64,000 nucleotides of DNA from Prochlorococcus sp. AG-402-N23 (GTDB taxonomy: Bacteria > Cyanobacteriota > Cyanobacteriia > PCC-6307 > Cyanobiaceae): assembly GCA_003216355.1 (NCBI GenBank), contig QCIX01000002.1, forward strand, positions 33,358 to 97,357, given 5' to 3'. How positions within the stretch are numbered: the first letter of the stretch is position 1; every line of letters begins with the position of its first letter. The notes beneath the pieces were generated by a model, which ran no database searches, was not told the origin of the DNA, and saw nothing but the letters and a program-made list of their open reading frames with translations. Positions 17,991 through 26,118 of this stretch are shown in pieces. A program made the position numbers and the translations under genes.

Positions 17991-18256
17991 GGGTGATAAA
18001 CGGTAAAAAGTTAGTCATGACAGAGGTTTTTAGGAGGTAAAATTGTATGTTACCATCCGCTTACCATCCAAGAAAAATATAAGAATATTAATCATCAAGG
18101 AATAAATTATGACATCTTTGAGTGTTATGGATGGTAAGTTGATGTAGAATTTAGATCAATATTTTGCGGCACTCTATAAATTTTTTAAGTTGTATTTAAA
18201 AGAAAAAGTTGTAAAATCTGATCAAATATTTGCTGCATATATTTTAAGAATTTATA
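17991..18256. other. Gene-poor island DNA with TTACCATCC elements
   Basis: Together with 17703-17990 this is a 554-base stretch without a confident gene. It contains a double TTACCATCC element at 18050-18069 and the same motif inverted at 18130-18138. A well-spaced AGGAGGT at 18032-18038 precedes ATG 18047, which opens only an 11-codon frame. A second 12-codon frame starts at 18108. No tRNA, recombinase or recognisable gene fragment is seen. It looks like decayed mobile DNA. Confidence 0.5.
18050..18069 (+). repeat. Tandem TTACCATCC element
   Basis: Two copies of TTACCATCC spaced 11 bases apart. The same double element occurs at 19449-19468, a copy with a mutated second half at 17861-17880 (TTACCATCC then TTACAGTCC), and a single inverted copy at 18130-18138. 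All lie between the DUF805 genes and the tRNA-Cys ends. The regular 11-base spacing, about one helical turn, suggests a protein-binding site, possibly for a recombinase. That is inference. Confidence 0.5.
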
Positions 18257-18865
18257 ATGAATTTCAAATTTCCAAATAAAATAACTTATAAAGAATTCTG
18301 GAATATTTACTCAAAATCATTTCTTTTTTTAGAAATTAGTTTTTTAACCCTTCAAATGTTGACTTGGAAATATCCAACAAATAATTACGGAAAAACAATT
18401 CCAAAATTGATGAAAGAGACTCCCCCTATTCTTGGTGCAATTGGACGTCGAAATTTTGATAACAACCCATATATTTATGGTGGTAAATTTTATCTTTCAA
18501 TATTAATAATAATTTCCATTATTATTTTTATACCTTTTCTTTATACTCTTGTTCGAAGAAGAGTAAGAGATATGGGAATCGATCCTTTTTTTACATATAT
18601 TTTTTATTTACCATTATTAACTGTATCTATTACGGGTATAAGTGTGATGTTTAAATCTGTTGAAGTTTTTTTAAATCAATGTTGTACTGGTGTTTGGATT
18701 GATAATGTTTACTATAATTTAGATCTTTATAGATCTCTAACTATTAAAGAATGGATTTTTAGTGATCCTCCTAGTAATGTTACTTGGTTTCACTTTAGGG
18801 CATTTGTCATAATAATTTCTTTACTATGTATCCCTTATTTAATTATGGTTCGTACAAAAGATTAA
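18257..18865 (+). CDS. DUF805-like membrane protein, island middle gene
   Basis: A 202-residue membrane protein with hydrophobic segments near residues 20-38, 80-100, 112-132 and 178-196. The loop LVRRRVRDMGIDP after the second segment resembles the arginine-rich DUF805 signature, so it looks like a larger, diverged relative of the two flanking proteins. It points the opposite way and lies between the two copies of the direct repeat. No enzymatic motif. It starts with ATG without a Shine-Dalgarno. Family assignment is moderate; function unknown. Confidence 0.6.
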   Translation: MNFKFPNKITYKEFWNIYSKSFLFLEISFLTLQMLTWKYPTNNYGKTIPKLMKETPPILGAIGRRNFDNNPYIYGGKFYLSILIIISIIIFIPFLYTLVRRRVRDMGIDPFFTYIFYLPLLTVSITGISVMFKSVEVFLNQCCTGVWIDNVYYNLDLYRSLTIKEWIFSDPPSNVTWFHFRAFVIIISLLCIPYLIMVRTKD

Positions 18866-18889
18866 TATCATTTTTTAAAGATATAGTTT

Positions 18890-19288
18890 TTACTTTTTTG
18901 AAATTCTTAAAGGTATAAAATATATAATCAAACAACCAAGTGGATTAATTATATTTAAAAAAGTCCAGTACCATTTTGCTCCAACATACCTTAAACATCT
19001 AACAGTAAAAGAAATTTGCACAAAAATACTTCCAAATCTATAAAGGAAACTAAATAATTCGAATGTTTTTACGAAAACATTCAGTAATTCAGATACGATA
19101 CCTATCTCAACATCGTCCTTCAAATAAAAACTTTCTTCAATATTTAAAAGAATTCTTCCAAGAATGGAAATCACTATAATAATTAAATAGTGCGTTAAAT
19201 AATATTCTAAGAATTCTTTTTTGGATGACTCCCCTTTATAGTTAAAACCTTTACTCCAAACTGTTTTAAGTAAATTTAAATATTTCAT
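18890..19288 (-). CDS. DUF805-family small membrane protein, inner copy
   Basis: A 132-residue paralogue of the protein at 17319-17702. It shares the N-terminal MKYLNLLKTVW, the GESSKKEFLEYY run and the C-terminal FTVRCLR...GAKWYWTFLNIINP block, with a diverged centre (residues 45-85). Three to four membrane segments are expected. The gene and its upstream DNA lie between the middle island gene and the intact tRNA-Cys and form the inner copy of the direct repeat. Both copies keep complete reading frames, which argues for use or recent duplication. Function unknown. Confidence 0.72.
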   Translation of the reverse strand: MKYLNLLKTVWSKGFNYKGESSKKEFLEYYLTHYLIIIVISILGRILLNIEESFYLKDDVEIGIVSELLNVFVKTFELFSFLYRFGSIFVQISFTVRCLRYVGAKWYWTFLNIINPLGCLIIYFIPLRISKK

Positions 19289-19577
19289 TTTAAGTTGTTA
19301 TTAATATTAATTATCTCATTAATATGTTTTGAAGGAAACTTTTTAAAAAAACTCAATTTAAGTTTTTTAGTAAAAGAAGTAAATCGTAATAAATTTATTG
19401 CGATAATGTAAAGAAGGTATAAATTCACTACCAAAAACAACCCTTAACTTACCATCCACTTACCATCCCATTTTTTAAGCATTAGATGAATAACAAATAT
19501 TCAAAACTTAAGATACTGGAACGAGTTACAGGGAATTTTTTTGACAAAATTAAAAAGGCGGCACCCAGATTCGAACT
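19289..19577. repeat. Direct repeat, inner copy, ending in intact tRNA-Cys
   Basis: The counterpart of 17703-17990. It contains the identical 32-base block at 19386-19417, the double TTACCATCC element at 19449-19468 (CTTACCATCCACTTACCATC) and the ATGAATAACAAATATTCAAA block at 19486-19505. It then runs into the 3' end of the functional tRNA-Cys. Similarity stops inside the tRNA, where the outer copy loses the anticodon arm. Confidence 0.85.
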
Positions 19578-19626
19578 GGGGATAAAGGATTTGCAATCCT
19601 CTGCCTTACCACTTGGCCATGCCGCC
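19556..19626 (-). tRNA. tRNA-Cys (GCA anticodon)
   Basis: A 71-nt cloverleaf on the minus strand: acceptor GGCGGCA pairs with TGCCGCC, the anticodon loop is TTGCAAA (anticodon GCA) on a GAGGA/TCCTT-type stem, the T-loop is TTCGAAT on CTGGG/CCCAG-type arms, and the discriminator is U as expected for Cys. No encoded CCA. Its 3' end is the boundary of the repeat island to the left, and its 3' sequence recurs at 17970. Confidence 0.95.
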
Positions 19627-19668
19627 CAAAAAGATTCGATTGAGTCTTTTTATGATCTTAACAGTAAG

Positions 19669-20901
19669 GTGTCTCATTCTCTATTATTTATATGCAATGG
19701 TCATGGAGAAGATGTAATTGCTTCGGAACTAATAAAAAGGTTACTAAAAAAAATAAAAAATAAAAATATTGAAGTTTTGCCCTTAGTAGGAAATGGAGAT
19801 GTATTTAATTCCATAAAATCAAAGAATTTTCGTAAAATAGGATATTTAAAAGAGCTGCCTAGTGGAGGTTTTAGTAATCAAAGTCTGAAGGGATTTGTGC
19901 TTGATTTGTTTGCAGGATTTTTGATCGATAATTTGAGAAATTTTCTATTAGTAAAACAGAAGTCAAAACATAACTGCAAAATTATTGCAGTAGGCGATTT
20001 TTTGCCATTACTTTACGCTTGGAGTTCAGAATGCGAATTTAGTTTCATTGGAACTCCTAAAAGTGACCATACTTGGAGTAGTGGCCCAGGTTGGAATTTA
20101 AGCGATTTTTATCATAAGTTGAAAGGTTCTGAATGGGATCCATGGGAAATGTTTTTAATGAAATCTCCAAGATGTAAAAATTTAATTATGAGAGATGAAA
20201 TTACAGCTAATAATTTGAATAAAAAAAATATTGATGCAAAATACTTTGGTAATCCAATGATGGATTTTGTTAATACAACAAACGAGAAGATATCAAATAT
20301 TATTTCTTTTAAAAGAATTATTTTAATAGTTGGAAGTAGATACCCTGAAGCTCTTAAAAATCTTGATAATTTTCTTCATTGTTTGCAAGATTTTGATTTA
20401 TTAGAGGATTTGGTAATACTTTTGCCTTTGAGCATTAATGCAAATGTGATTCAAATTCAAAGTTATTTAAATAAATATGGTTTTATAAAACAGAGTAAAG
20501 TTAAATTTCTAATTGATGAAGATTCATTATGGAAAAAGAAAGATCAATATGTAGTGATCGGAAAAGGTAAATTCAATTCATGGGCCAATATGGCAGAAGT
20601 TGGCTTGTCTAATGCAGGAACTGCTACAGAGCAAATTGCTGGCCTTGGAATTCCGTCTCTTTCTATTCCAGGACCAGGACCCCAATTTACAAAATCATTT
20701 GCGAAAAGGCAATCAAGATTATTGGGAGGTAGTGTTTTAGTTTGTAAGAACAAAAAAATTCTTTTAAATCGTTTAAAATTACTTTTGAAAGGAAAAGATG
20801 ATAGGTTAGAACAAGCAAGAATTGGGAAAAAAAGAATGGGAGCATCCGGAGCAAGTAAGAAAATCGTAGATTCCATAAATCTCCATTTGTTATCTTGGTA
20901 A
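19669..20901 (+). CDS. Lipid-A-disaccharide synthase-related protein
   Basis: A 410-residue protein from GTG 19669. The frame is open back to an ATG at 19486, but that extension translates the antisense of tRNA-Cys and the island repeat and cannot be part of the protein. The GTG places LLFICNGHGEDVIASELI near residue 6. Later blocks are PLVGNGDVF, TPKSDHTWSS, YFGNPMMDF and NAGTATEQIAGLGIPSLSIPGPGPQF, as in the cyanobacterial LpxB-like family with a GT-B fold. It lacks the full LpxB signature set, so a glycosyltransferase role is inferred. The substrate is unknown. Confidence 0.8.
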   Translation: MSHSLLFICNGHGEDVIASELIKRLLKKIKNKNIEVLPLVGNGDVFNSIKSKNFRKIGYLKELPSGGFSNQSLKGFVLDLFAGFLIDNLRNFLLVKQKSKHNCKIIAVGDFLPLLYAWSSECEFSFIGTPKSDHTWSSGPGWNLSDFYHKLKGSEWDPWEMFLMKSPRCKNLIMRDEITANNLNKKNIDAKYFGNPMMDFVNTTNEKISNIISFKRIILIVGSRYPEALKNLDNFLHCLQDFDLLEDLVILLPLSINANVIQIQSYLNKYGFIKQSKVKFLIDEDSLWKKKDQYVVIGKGKFNSWANMAEVGLSNAGTATEQIAGLGIPSLSIPGPGPQFTKSFAKRQSRLLGGSVLVCKNKKILLNRLKLLLKGKDDRLEQARIGKKRMGASGASKKIVDSINLHLLSW

Positions 20902-20933
20902 ATGGCACTAGCTTATTAATTATTAATTCCTTC

Positions 20934-21200
20934 ATGTATCCAATAAATGATCGGCAATATCTAAAAATTTGTGCAGAGATTGCAAAACTTATGAGTATAA
21001 GCTTATCTTCTGCTAAGAAGAAAGTAGAAATTCAAATTGCAAAAGAAGGCTCGAAAACTATTCAAGAAAAAATACAAGTTGCCCAAAATGTTTTAAAAAT
21101 TTGTACAAAAAATGATGGAGATAAATTAAGTTCTTCAAGAATACTTGATAAGCTTATGGAAACTCTTGATGGTGAAGATAATTTTTTAACTGAAGATTGA
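20934..21200 (+). CDS. Small conserved hypothetical protein
   Basis: An 88-residue helical protein from ATG 20934. An alternative TTG at 20895 would add 13 residues overlapping the preceding stop codon and is less likely. The start MYPINDRQYLKICAEIAKLMS and a lysine-rich middle suggest a small all-helical protein. No membrane segment. It follows the LpxB-like gene by 32 bases in the same direction and ends 3 bases before the convergent RNase D. Family not recognised. Confidence 0.66.
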   Translation: MYPINDRQYLKICAEIAKLMSISLSSAKKKVEIQIAKEGSKTIQEKIQVAQNVLKICTKNDGDKLSSSRILDKLMETLDGEDNFLTED

Positions 21201-21203
21201 TAC

Positions 21204-21839
21204 TTAATGCTCAAATATATTTGAGAATTTTAGTATGTCTAAATCAGCATGTACAGAAACTGTTTCAAAACATTTTTGAGCTAATTCATATCTATTCTCT
21301 CTTTCTAAGATAACTTTTAATTTATGCATAGCTTCAATTAAATATCTAACATCATTTGCTGCATAATCTAGTTGATCTTTTGTTAAATCTTCGTTGCTAC
21401 CCCAATCACTACTTTGCGAGCTTTTGTCCAGTTCTATATCTAACAATTCATTAATTAAATCCTTTAAACCGTGTTTATTTGTATAAGTTCTTGCCAACTT
21501 ACTAGCAATTTTTGTACAAAAAATATTTTTTGTATTAATTTCAAGATTGCATTTTAGAGCTGCTATATCAAATCTCGCATAGTGAAATATTTTAGTAATT
21601 TTTTCATCTTCAAGAAGCGCTTTTAAATAAGGTGAAGACGATGTATTAAGTTCGATTTTTACACAGGATGTTCTTTTAAATTCATTGCATATTTGTACTA
21701 AACAGAGTCTATCTCTTCCATGAATTAAACCCATTGCTTCAGTGTCAATAGCTAGGTAGGATGATTTTTTGTAAAGATTGTATAAATCTACTGTTAAATC
21801 GCTATAAAGGAAATCAATATTTTTATTTTCAATAGTCAT
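21204..21839 (-). CDS. rnd: RNase D-like 3'-5' exonuclease
   Basis: A 211-residue DEDD-family exonuclease. The first metal-binding pair is Asp32 and Glu34 in AIDTEAMGL. HYARFDIAALKC gives the second motif, and YAANDVRYL carries the DEDDy tyrosine and the last aspartate, so the catalytic set is complete. It lacks the HRDC domains of E. coli RNase D, a common cyanobacterial short form. The expected role is 3' trimming of tRNA and other small RNAs. Confidence 0.87.
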   Translation of the reverse strand: MTIENKNIDFLYSDLTVDLYNLYKKSSYLAIDTEAMGLIHGRDRLCLVQICNEFKRTSCVKIELNTSSSPYLKALLEDEKITKIFHYARFDIAALKCNLEINTKNIFCTKIASKLARTYTNKHGLKDLINELLDIELDKSSQSSDWGSNEDLTKDQLDYAANDVRYLIEAMHKLKVILERENRYELAQKCFETVSVHADLDILKFSNIFEH

Positions 21840-22001
21840 TTTTAATAAGTATTTAATGTAATTTAAAATTTAGAATATTACTTAAAATTTATTAAATTAA
21901 GAATTTTTATCTAATAGGAATATTTTACAGAATAATTCGAAAAAATTATAATATGATGTAACTTTAATTGTTATTCTCGAGTTACTAGAAAAAATTATTT
22001 A

Positions 22002-22559
22002 ATGTCATATTCCTTAAATTCAACATTATTGCTGACAATTCTCTTGGCTATAGGATTATTTTTTTTTCTTAGGGCTTCCAGTAAAGATAGAACTACCATC
22101 GTTGAGATTTCATCTTCTCAGCAGCCAATTAAGGTTTTAAATGGTTTATGTGAATGGCTTAATTTGAGGGGATGGAAGCAAACAGGAGGAGATTTTGAAC
22201 AAAGAATTTTAATATTCAAGGGACAAGTTGTTTCTAGTAAATTTTTAGCAATTTTTTTAGGTTTTCTTGGTGGTTTTGGTTCTTGTGCTTTGGGATTAGT
22301 AATTATTCAAATATATCCTGAATTAGGATGGTGGCCTATTCTTTTGGGATTAATTGGTGGCCCTTTGTCTGGAATTTTTTATTTTAAAAAATCAGCAAGA
22401 GAGGAGAAATTTGAATTAAGGTTGATCAACGAAAATGAAAAAGATTCAACTTTTATGAGAATTAGAGCCCATAGGGATGAATTAATCTCTTTAGAAAATG
22501 AACTCGGAGAAAAACTTCAATTGAAAAGTGACGGTTCTTTATTTAAAACACCTATTTAA
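22002..22559 (+). CDS. Cofactor assembly of complex C (CCB2/CCB4-like) membrane protein
   Basis: A 185-residue membrane protein. One segment at residues 8-25 is followed by RASSKDRTTIVE. A helical pair at residues 80-128 (FLAIFLGFLGGFGSCALGL and WWPILLGLIGGPLSGIFYF) follows, then a charged C-terminal domain. This layout fits the cyanobacterial CCB2/CCB4 family, whose plastid members help attach heme ci to cytochrome b6. The assignment is from remembered family features and is moderate. It stands alone, convergent with hemF. Confidence 0.55.
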   Translation: MSYSLNSTLLLTILLAIGLFFFLRASSKDRTTIVEISSSQQPIKVLNGLCEWLNLRGWKQTGGDFEQRILIFKGQVVSSKFLAIFLGFLGGFGSCALGLVIIQIYPELGWWPILLGLIGGPLSGIFYFKKSAREEKFELRLINENEKDSTFMRIRAHRDELISLENELGEKLQLKSDGSLFKTPI

Positions 22560-22587
22560 GATACTTGAAAATTTTATTCGATAATTT

Positions 22588-23616
22588 TTAATCAAAAATA
22601 TTATTCTCTATACAGAATTTCTCTAACTCTTTATCGTTCAACCAATCTTGGGGTTTTGTAAAAATTGATGTGAGAAATTCCTCTCGAGAACCATTTTTAG
22701 CTTTATATCCATATTCCCATCTAGCTAAAGGTGGTAAGGACATTAATATAGATTCAGTTCTGCCATTTGTTTGTAGTCCAAAAATCGTCCCTCTATCCCA
22801 AACTAAATTGAATTCGACATATCTACCTCTTCGATATAGCTGGAATTCTCTTTCCTTAGATTGATATGTTTGAGAAGCTCTTTTTTCAATAATGGGCAAA
22901 TATGAAGGGAGGAATGCCTGCCCACAGTTTTCCGCTAAAGAAAATAAATCATCCCAATTTAAATTAGATCTGCCAATATTTTCTGAAGCTTTTGACGCTT
23001 CTCCATTTTGATTCTTTCCTCTATAAATATTGCCTGAACCATCTTGATAATCATAAAAAATACCTCCTATGCCTCTAGATTCATTTCTATGCTTCAAGAA
23101 GAAATATTCATCACACCATGGTTTGAAAACTTTATGCAAATCTTGATCAACTTTCTCACAAGCTTTTTTATGCTCATTATGAAAATTCCTTACATCAGAA
23201 AGATAAGGATAAAAAGGGGTTAAGTCTGCACCTCCCCCAAACCACCAAACAGGACCAGCTTCGAAATATCGATAATTCAGATGAACTGTAGGAATATAGG
23301 GATTCTTAGGATGCAAAACCATAGAAGTTCCCGTAGCAAACCATTCATGACCTTTTGCTTCGGGCCTTTGAGAGATTATAGATTGAGGTAATTCTTTTCC
23401 CTGTACTTCCGAGAAATTTACGCCTGCTTGCTCAAAAATAGAACCATTTTTCAATACTCTTGATCTTCCACCACCACCTTCGTCTCTTAGCCAGGATTCC
23501 TCTGTAAATTTCCCTTTGCCATCTACATTTTCAAGTCCTGAACAAATTTTGTCTTGTAGAGTTAATAAGAGATTTTTAGTTTTTTCTCTCGAGTTTTTAG
23601 GAGGTTCTTTCAACAT
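22588..23616 (-). CDS. hemF: Oxygen-dependent coproporphyrinogen III oxidase
   Basis: A 342-residue enzyme that converts coproporphyrinogen III to protoporphyrinogen IX with O2, a shared step to heme and chlorophyll. Recognisable parts are GGGGRSRVL near residue 50, the [18 protein letters not shown] signature (about residues 100-117), [14 protein letters not shown] and the C-terminal [14 protein letters not shown]. It is full length for the aerobic family. Supply of tetrapyrroles links it to the bilin operon at 11-13 kb, but the genes are not adjacent. Confidence 0.96.
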   Translation of the reverse strand: MLKEPPKNSREKTKNLLLTLQDKICSGLENVDGKGKFTEESWLRDEGGGGRSRVLKNGSIFEQAGVNFSEVQGKELPQSIISQRPEAKGHEWFATGTSMVLHPKNPYIPTVHLNYRYFEAGPVWWFGGGADLTPFYPYLSDVRNFHNEHKKACEKVDQDLHKVFKPWCDEYFFLKHRNESRGIGGIFYDYQDGSGNIYRGKNQNGEASKASENIGRSNLNWDDLFSLAENCGQAFLPSYLPIIEKRASQTYQSKEREFQLYRRGRYVEFNLVWDRGTIFGLQTNGRTESILMSLPPLARWEYGYKAKNGSREEFLTSIFTKPQDWLNDKELEKFCIENNIFD

Positions 23617-23775
23617 GTATTTAGTAAATCTTGAAGAAAAAAATTTTTTTGGTTAATTATAAGTTTCTCTTTATAATTTCTCTTAGGGGGTCCTTATTGC
23701 CTATTATTTGATAGTTCGACATAGTTCTTAATCTTTTAAACAGTCGACTTCCTTGTCAAAATATTTAAAAATTTA

Positions 23776-24846
23776 ATGACCACAATAGAAGATGCGAATT
23801 TTGCTTTACAAAAAGTTCTAGATGCTGGATCACAGAAAAATGTAATTGAATTAGCTTGGATTAAAAATGTAAGAGTAACTATACCGAGAGTAATCGTAAC
23901 ATTATCATTACCATCGTTTGCAAATTCTCAGAGAGATAGAATTGTACAAGAAGTTAGAGGGTTACTACTGGATTTTGAAGACATTGATGATGTTCAAATA
24001 GAGATAGATAATAATCCTTCCAAAACAGAATCTCAAAATCAAAGTAATGCCCCTGAGTTGCAGAAGATTGATGGGATTCGACATATCATAGCTGTTAGCA
24101 GTGGTAAAGGTGGAGTTGGAAAAAGTACCATTGCAGTTAATCTCGCTTGTTCTCTAGCTAAATTAGGCTTAAAAACTGGTTTGCTGGATGCGGATATATA
24201 TGGACCTAATACTCCCTCAATGATGGGAGTTGCCGAACAGAATCCTAAGGTTACAGAAGGTAGTGGTAGTGATCAAAGGTTAATACCAATAAATAAATAT
24301 GGAATTTCTTTGGTATCAATGGGTTTCCTTATAGAAGAAGGTCAGCCAGTTATATGGAGAGGACCAATGCTTAATAGTATTATCAGGCAATTTTTGTACC
24401 AAGTTGAATGGAATTATCTTGATTTTTTGGTTATTGATTTACCTCCAGGAACAGGAGACGCTCAAATATCTCTTTCTCAATCTGTGCCTATTTCTGGCGC
24501 TATAGTTGTCACAACTCCTCAACAAGTATCTTTGCAAGATGCAAGGAGGGGATTAGCAATGTTTAAACAACTCGGAGTACCTTTACTGGGAATTGTAGAA
24601 AATATGTCAGTATTTATTCCGCCAGATATGCCAGGTAAAAAATATGAAATTTTTGGTAAAGGTGGTGGACAAACATTAGCTAACGAAAATGACTTACCAT
24701 TATTAGCTCAAATTCCTATTGAAATCCCTCTCGTTGATGATAGTAATAAAGGTGTACCAATCTCAATAAGCCAGCCCAATAAAGAAAGTTCTGTCGTATT
24801 TGGTAATTTAGCTCAATTAATTAAAAATCAATTTGTTAATAATTAA
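23776..24846 (+). CDS. mrp: Mrp/NBP35-type Fe-S cluster carrier ATPase
   Basis: A 356-residue protein. An N-terminal MIP18/DUF59 domain (residues 1-80) precedes a P-loop ATPase whose deviant Walker A SGKGGVGKST lies near residue 109, followed by DADIYGPNTPSMMG and DLPPGTGDAQISL. Members bind a 4Fe-4S cluster and pass it to apoproteins. The C-terminal CxxC of many ApbC proteins is not obvious here; the region reads ENMSVFIPPD instead. Divergent from hemF, and followed 3 bases after its stop by rodA. Confidence 0.9.
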   Translation: MTTIEDANFALQKVLDAGSQKNVIELAWIKNVRVTIPRVIVTLSLPSFANSQRDRIVQEVRGLLLDFEDIDDVQIEIDNNPSKTESQNQSNAPELQKIDGIRHIIAVSSGKGGVGKSTIAVNLACSLAKLGLKTGLLDADIYGPNTPSMMGVAEQNPKVTEGSGSDQRLIPINKYGISLVSMGFLIEEGQPVIWRGPMLNSIIRQFLYQVEWNYLDFLVIDLPPGTGDAQISLSQSVPISGAIVVTTPQQVSLQDARRGLAMFKQLGVPLLGIVENMSVFIPPDMPGKKYEIFGKGGGQTLANENDLPLLAQIPIEIPLVDDSNKGVPISISQPNKESSVVFGNLAQLIKNQFVNN

Positions 24847-24849
24847 TTG

Positions 24850-26118
24850 ATGTTTAAGAGAATTTCTTTATTAAATAACAGAGGATTTTTACAAAAAAAA
24901 GAAAACTTTAATAGAGGTTTTTTATTTTCTCCGCTACTTATCATTCCTCTTCTTTTAGTTATTATTTCGGGGTTATTGATAAAAAGTATTCAGGGTGATT
25001 TTTTAGTATCGAACTATTTAGGTCATATCCTAACTGGTTTTTTAGGTTATTTCTTAGCATTTTTTATTTCTTATGTACCGTTAGAGAGAATTAGAAAGTA
25101 TGTGGTTCCATTTTATTTGTGTACTTTAATATCCTTATTACTAATTTATTTTTTTGGGATTTCAGTTTCTGGAGCTCAAAGATGGCTAAACTTGGGCATC
25201 TTTTCTTTTCAGCCTTCAGAGGTAGCTAAACTTAGTACTGTATTAACTCTTGCTTTAGTACTCGACAAAAAAATAATTCTAACAATAAGAGATTTAGTAT
25301 TGCCATTATTAGTAGTAGTTATTCCTTGGTTATTAATTTTCTTTCAACCGGACTTAGGTACCTCTTTAGTTTTAATTGTTTTGACAGGTGTTATGCTCTA
25401 TTGGTCGCAAATGCCCATAGAGTGGATTTTGATATTAGTGTTTTGTATTATCACATCTACATTATATCTAACCTTACCAACTCTTCTTATTTTCTGGATT
25501 CCAGTTATAGGTTATCTTGCTTATAGATCTTCAAAAAAGAAAATTATTTTTTCTGCTCTCGCCATTTCGTTGCATTTATTAGTGGCAAAATTAACACCAA
25601 TTTTGTGGCAATATGGCTTAAAAGAATATCAAAAAGATAGATTAGTTTTATTTTTAGATCCAAATAGAGATCCATTAGGTGGCGGATATCATTTGATACA
25701 GAGTCAAATTGCAATTGGTTCTGGAGGATTATTTGGGACTGGTTTGTTACAAGGTAAGCTGACTAATTTGCAATTTATACCTGAACAACATACTGATTTT
25801 ATATTCAGTGCATTAGGGGAAGAATTAGGTTTTGTGGGGTGCGCTATAGTTTTATTTTTGTTCTTTTTTTTGATTAAAAAACTTATTAATACTGCAACAA
25901 TTGCTAGGACTAACTTTGAATCTCTAATAGTTGTTGGAATAGCCTCAACTTTTTTATTTCAAATAATTATTAACTTATTTATGACTATTGGATTAGGACC
26001 AGTTACTGGGATTCCCCTTCCTTTTATGAGCTATGGTCGAACGTCATTGGTGACTAATTTTATATCTGTTGGATTTGTTTTATCTATATTGAAACGTTCT
26101 AGATCACTAAGAAGTTGA
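24850..26118 (+). CDS. rodA: Rod-shape peptidoglycan polymerase RodA
   Basis: A 422-residue SEDS-family protein with about 10 membrane segments. It polymerises peptidoglycan glycan strands for cell elongation with a class B penicillin-binding protein. Family marks are GAQRWLNLG, FQPSEVAKL, the catalytic-aspartate region FFQPDLGTSLV, IPEQHTDFIFSALGEE and the closing PLPFMSYGRTSL. The ATG at 24850 is preferred to the TTG one codon earlier. Its stop overlaps the next start (TGATG). Confidence 0.93.
   Translation: MFKRISLLNNRGFLQKKENFNRGFLFSPLLIIPLLLVIISGLLIKSIQGDFLVSNYLGHILTGFLGYFLAFFISYVPLERIRKYVVPFYLCTLISLLLIYFFGISVSGAQRWLNLGIFSFQPSEVAKLSTVLTLALVLDKKIILTIRDLVLPLLVVVIPWLLIFFQPDLGTSLVLIVLTGVMLYWSQMPIEWILILVFCIITSTLYLTLPTLLIFWIPVIGYLAYRSSKKKIIFSALAISLHLLVAKLTPILWQYGLKEYQKDRLVLFLDPNRDPLGGGYHLIQSQIAIGSGGLFGTGLLQGKLTNLQFIPEQHTDFIFSALGEELGFVGCAIVLFLFFFLIKKLINTATIARTNFESLIVVGIASTFLFQIIINLFMTIGLGPVTGIPLPFMSYGRTSLVTNFISVGFVLSILKRSRSLRS

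Noticed and set aside
17970..18003. A second functional tRNA-Cys
   Set aside because: Only the 3' acceptor strand and part of the T-arm are present; no anticodon arm.
17703..18256. A fragmentary recombinase gene between the island repeats
   Set aside because: No frame of useful length and no tyrosine-recombinase RHRY-type motifs could be found on either strand.
17861..19468. TTACCATCC repeats as a CRISPR array
   Set aside because: Units are only about 9-11 bases, doublets are far apart, there are no equal spacers and no cas genes.
20895..20933. TTG start overlapping the previous stop codon
   Set aside because: An in-frame ATG at 20934 gives a more natural protein.
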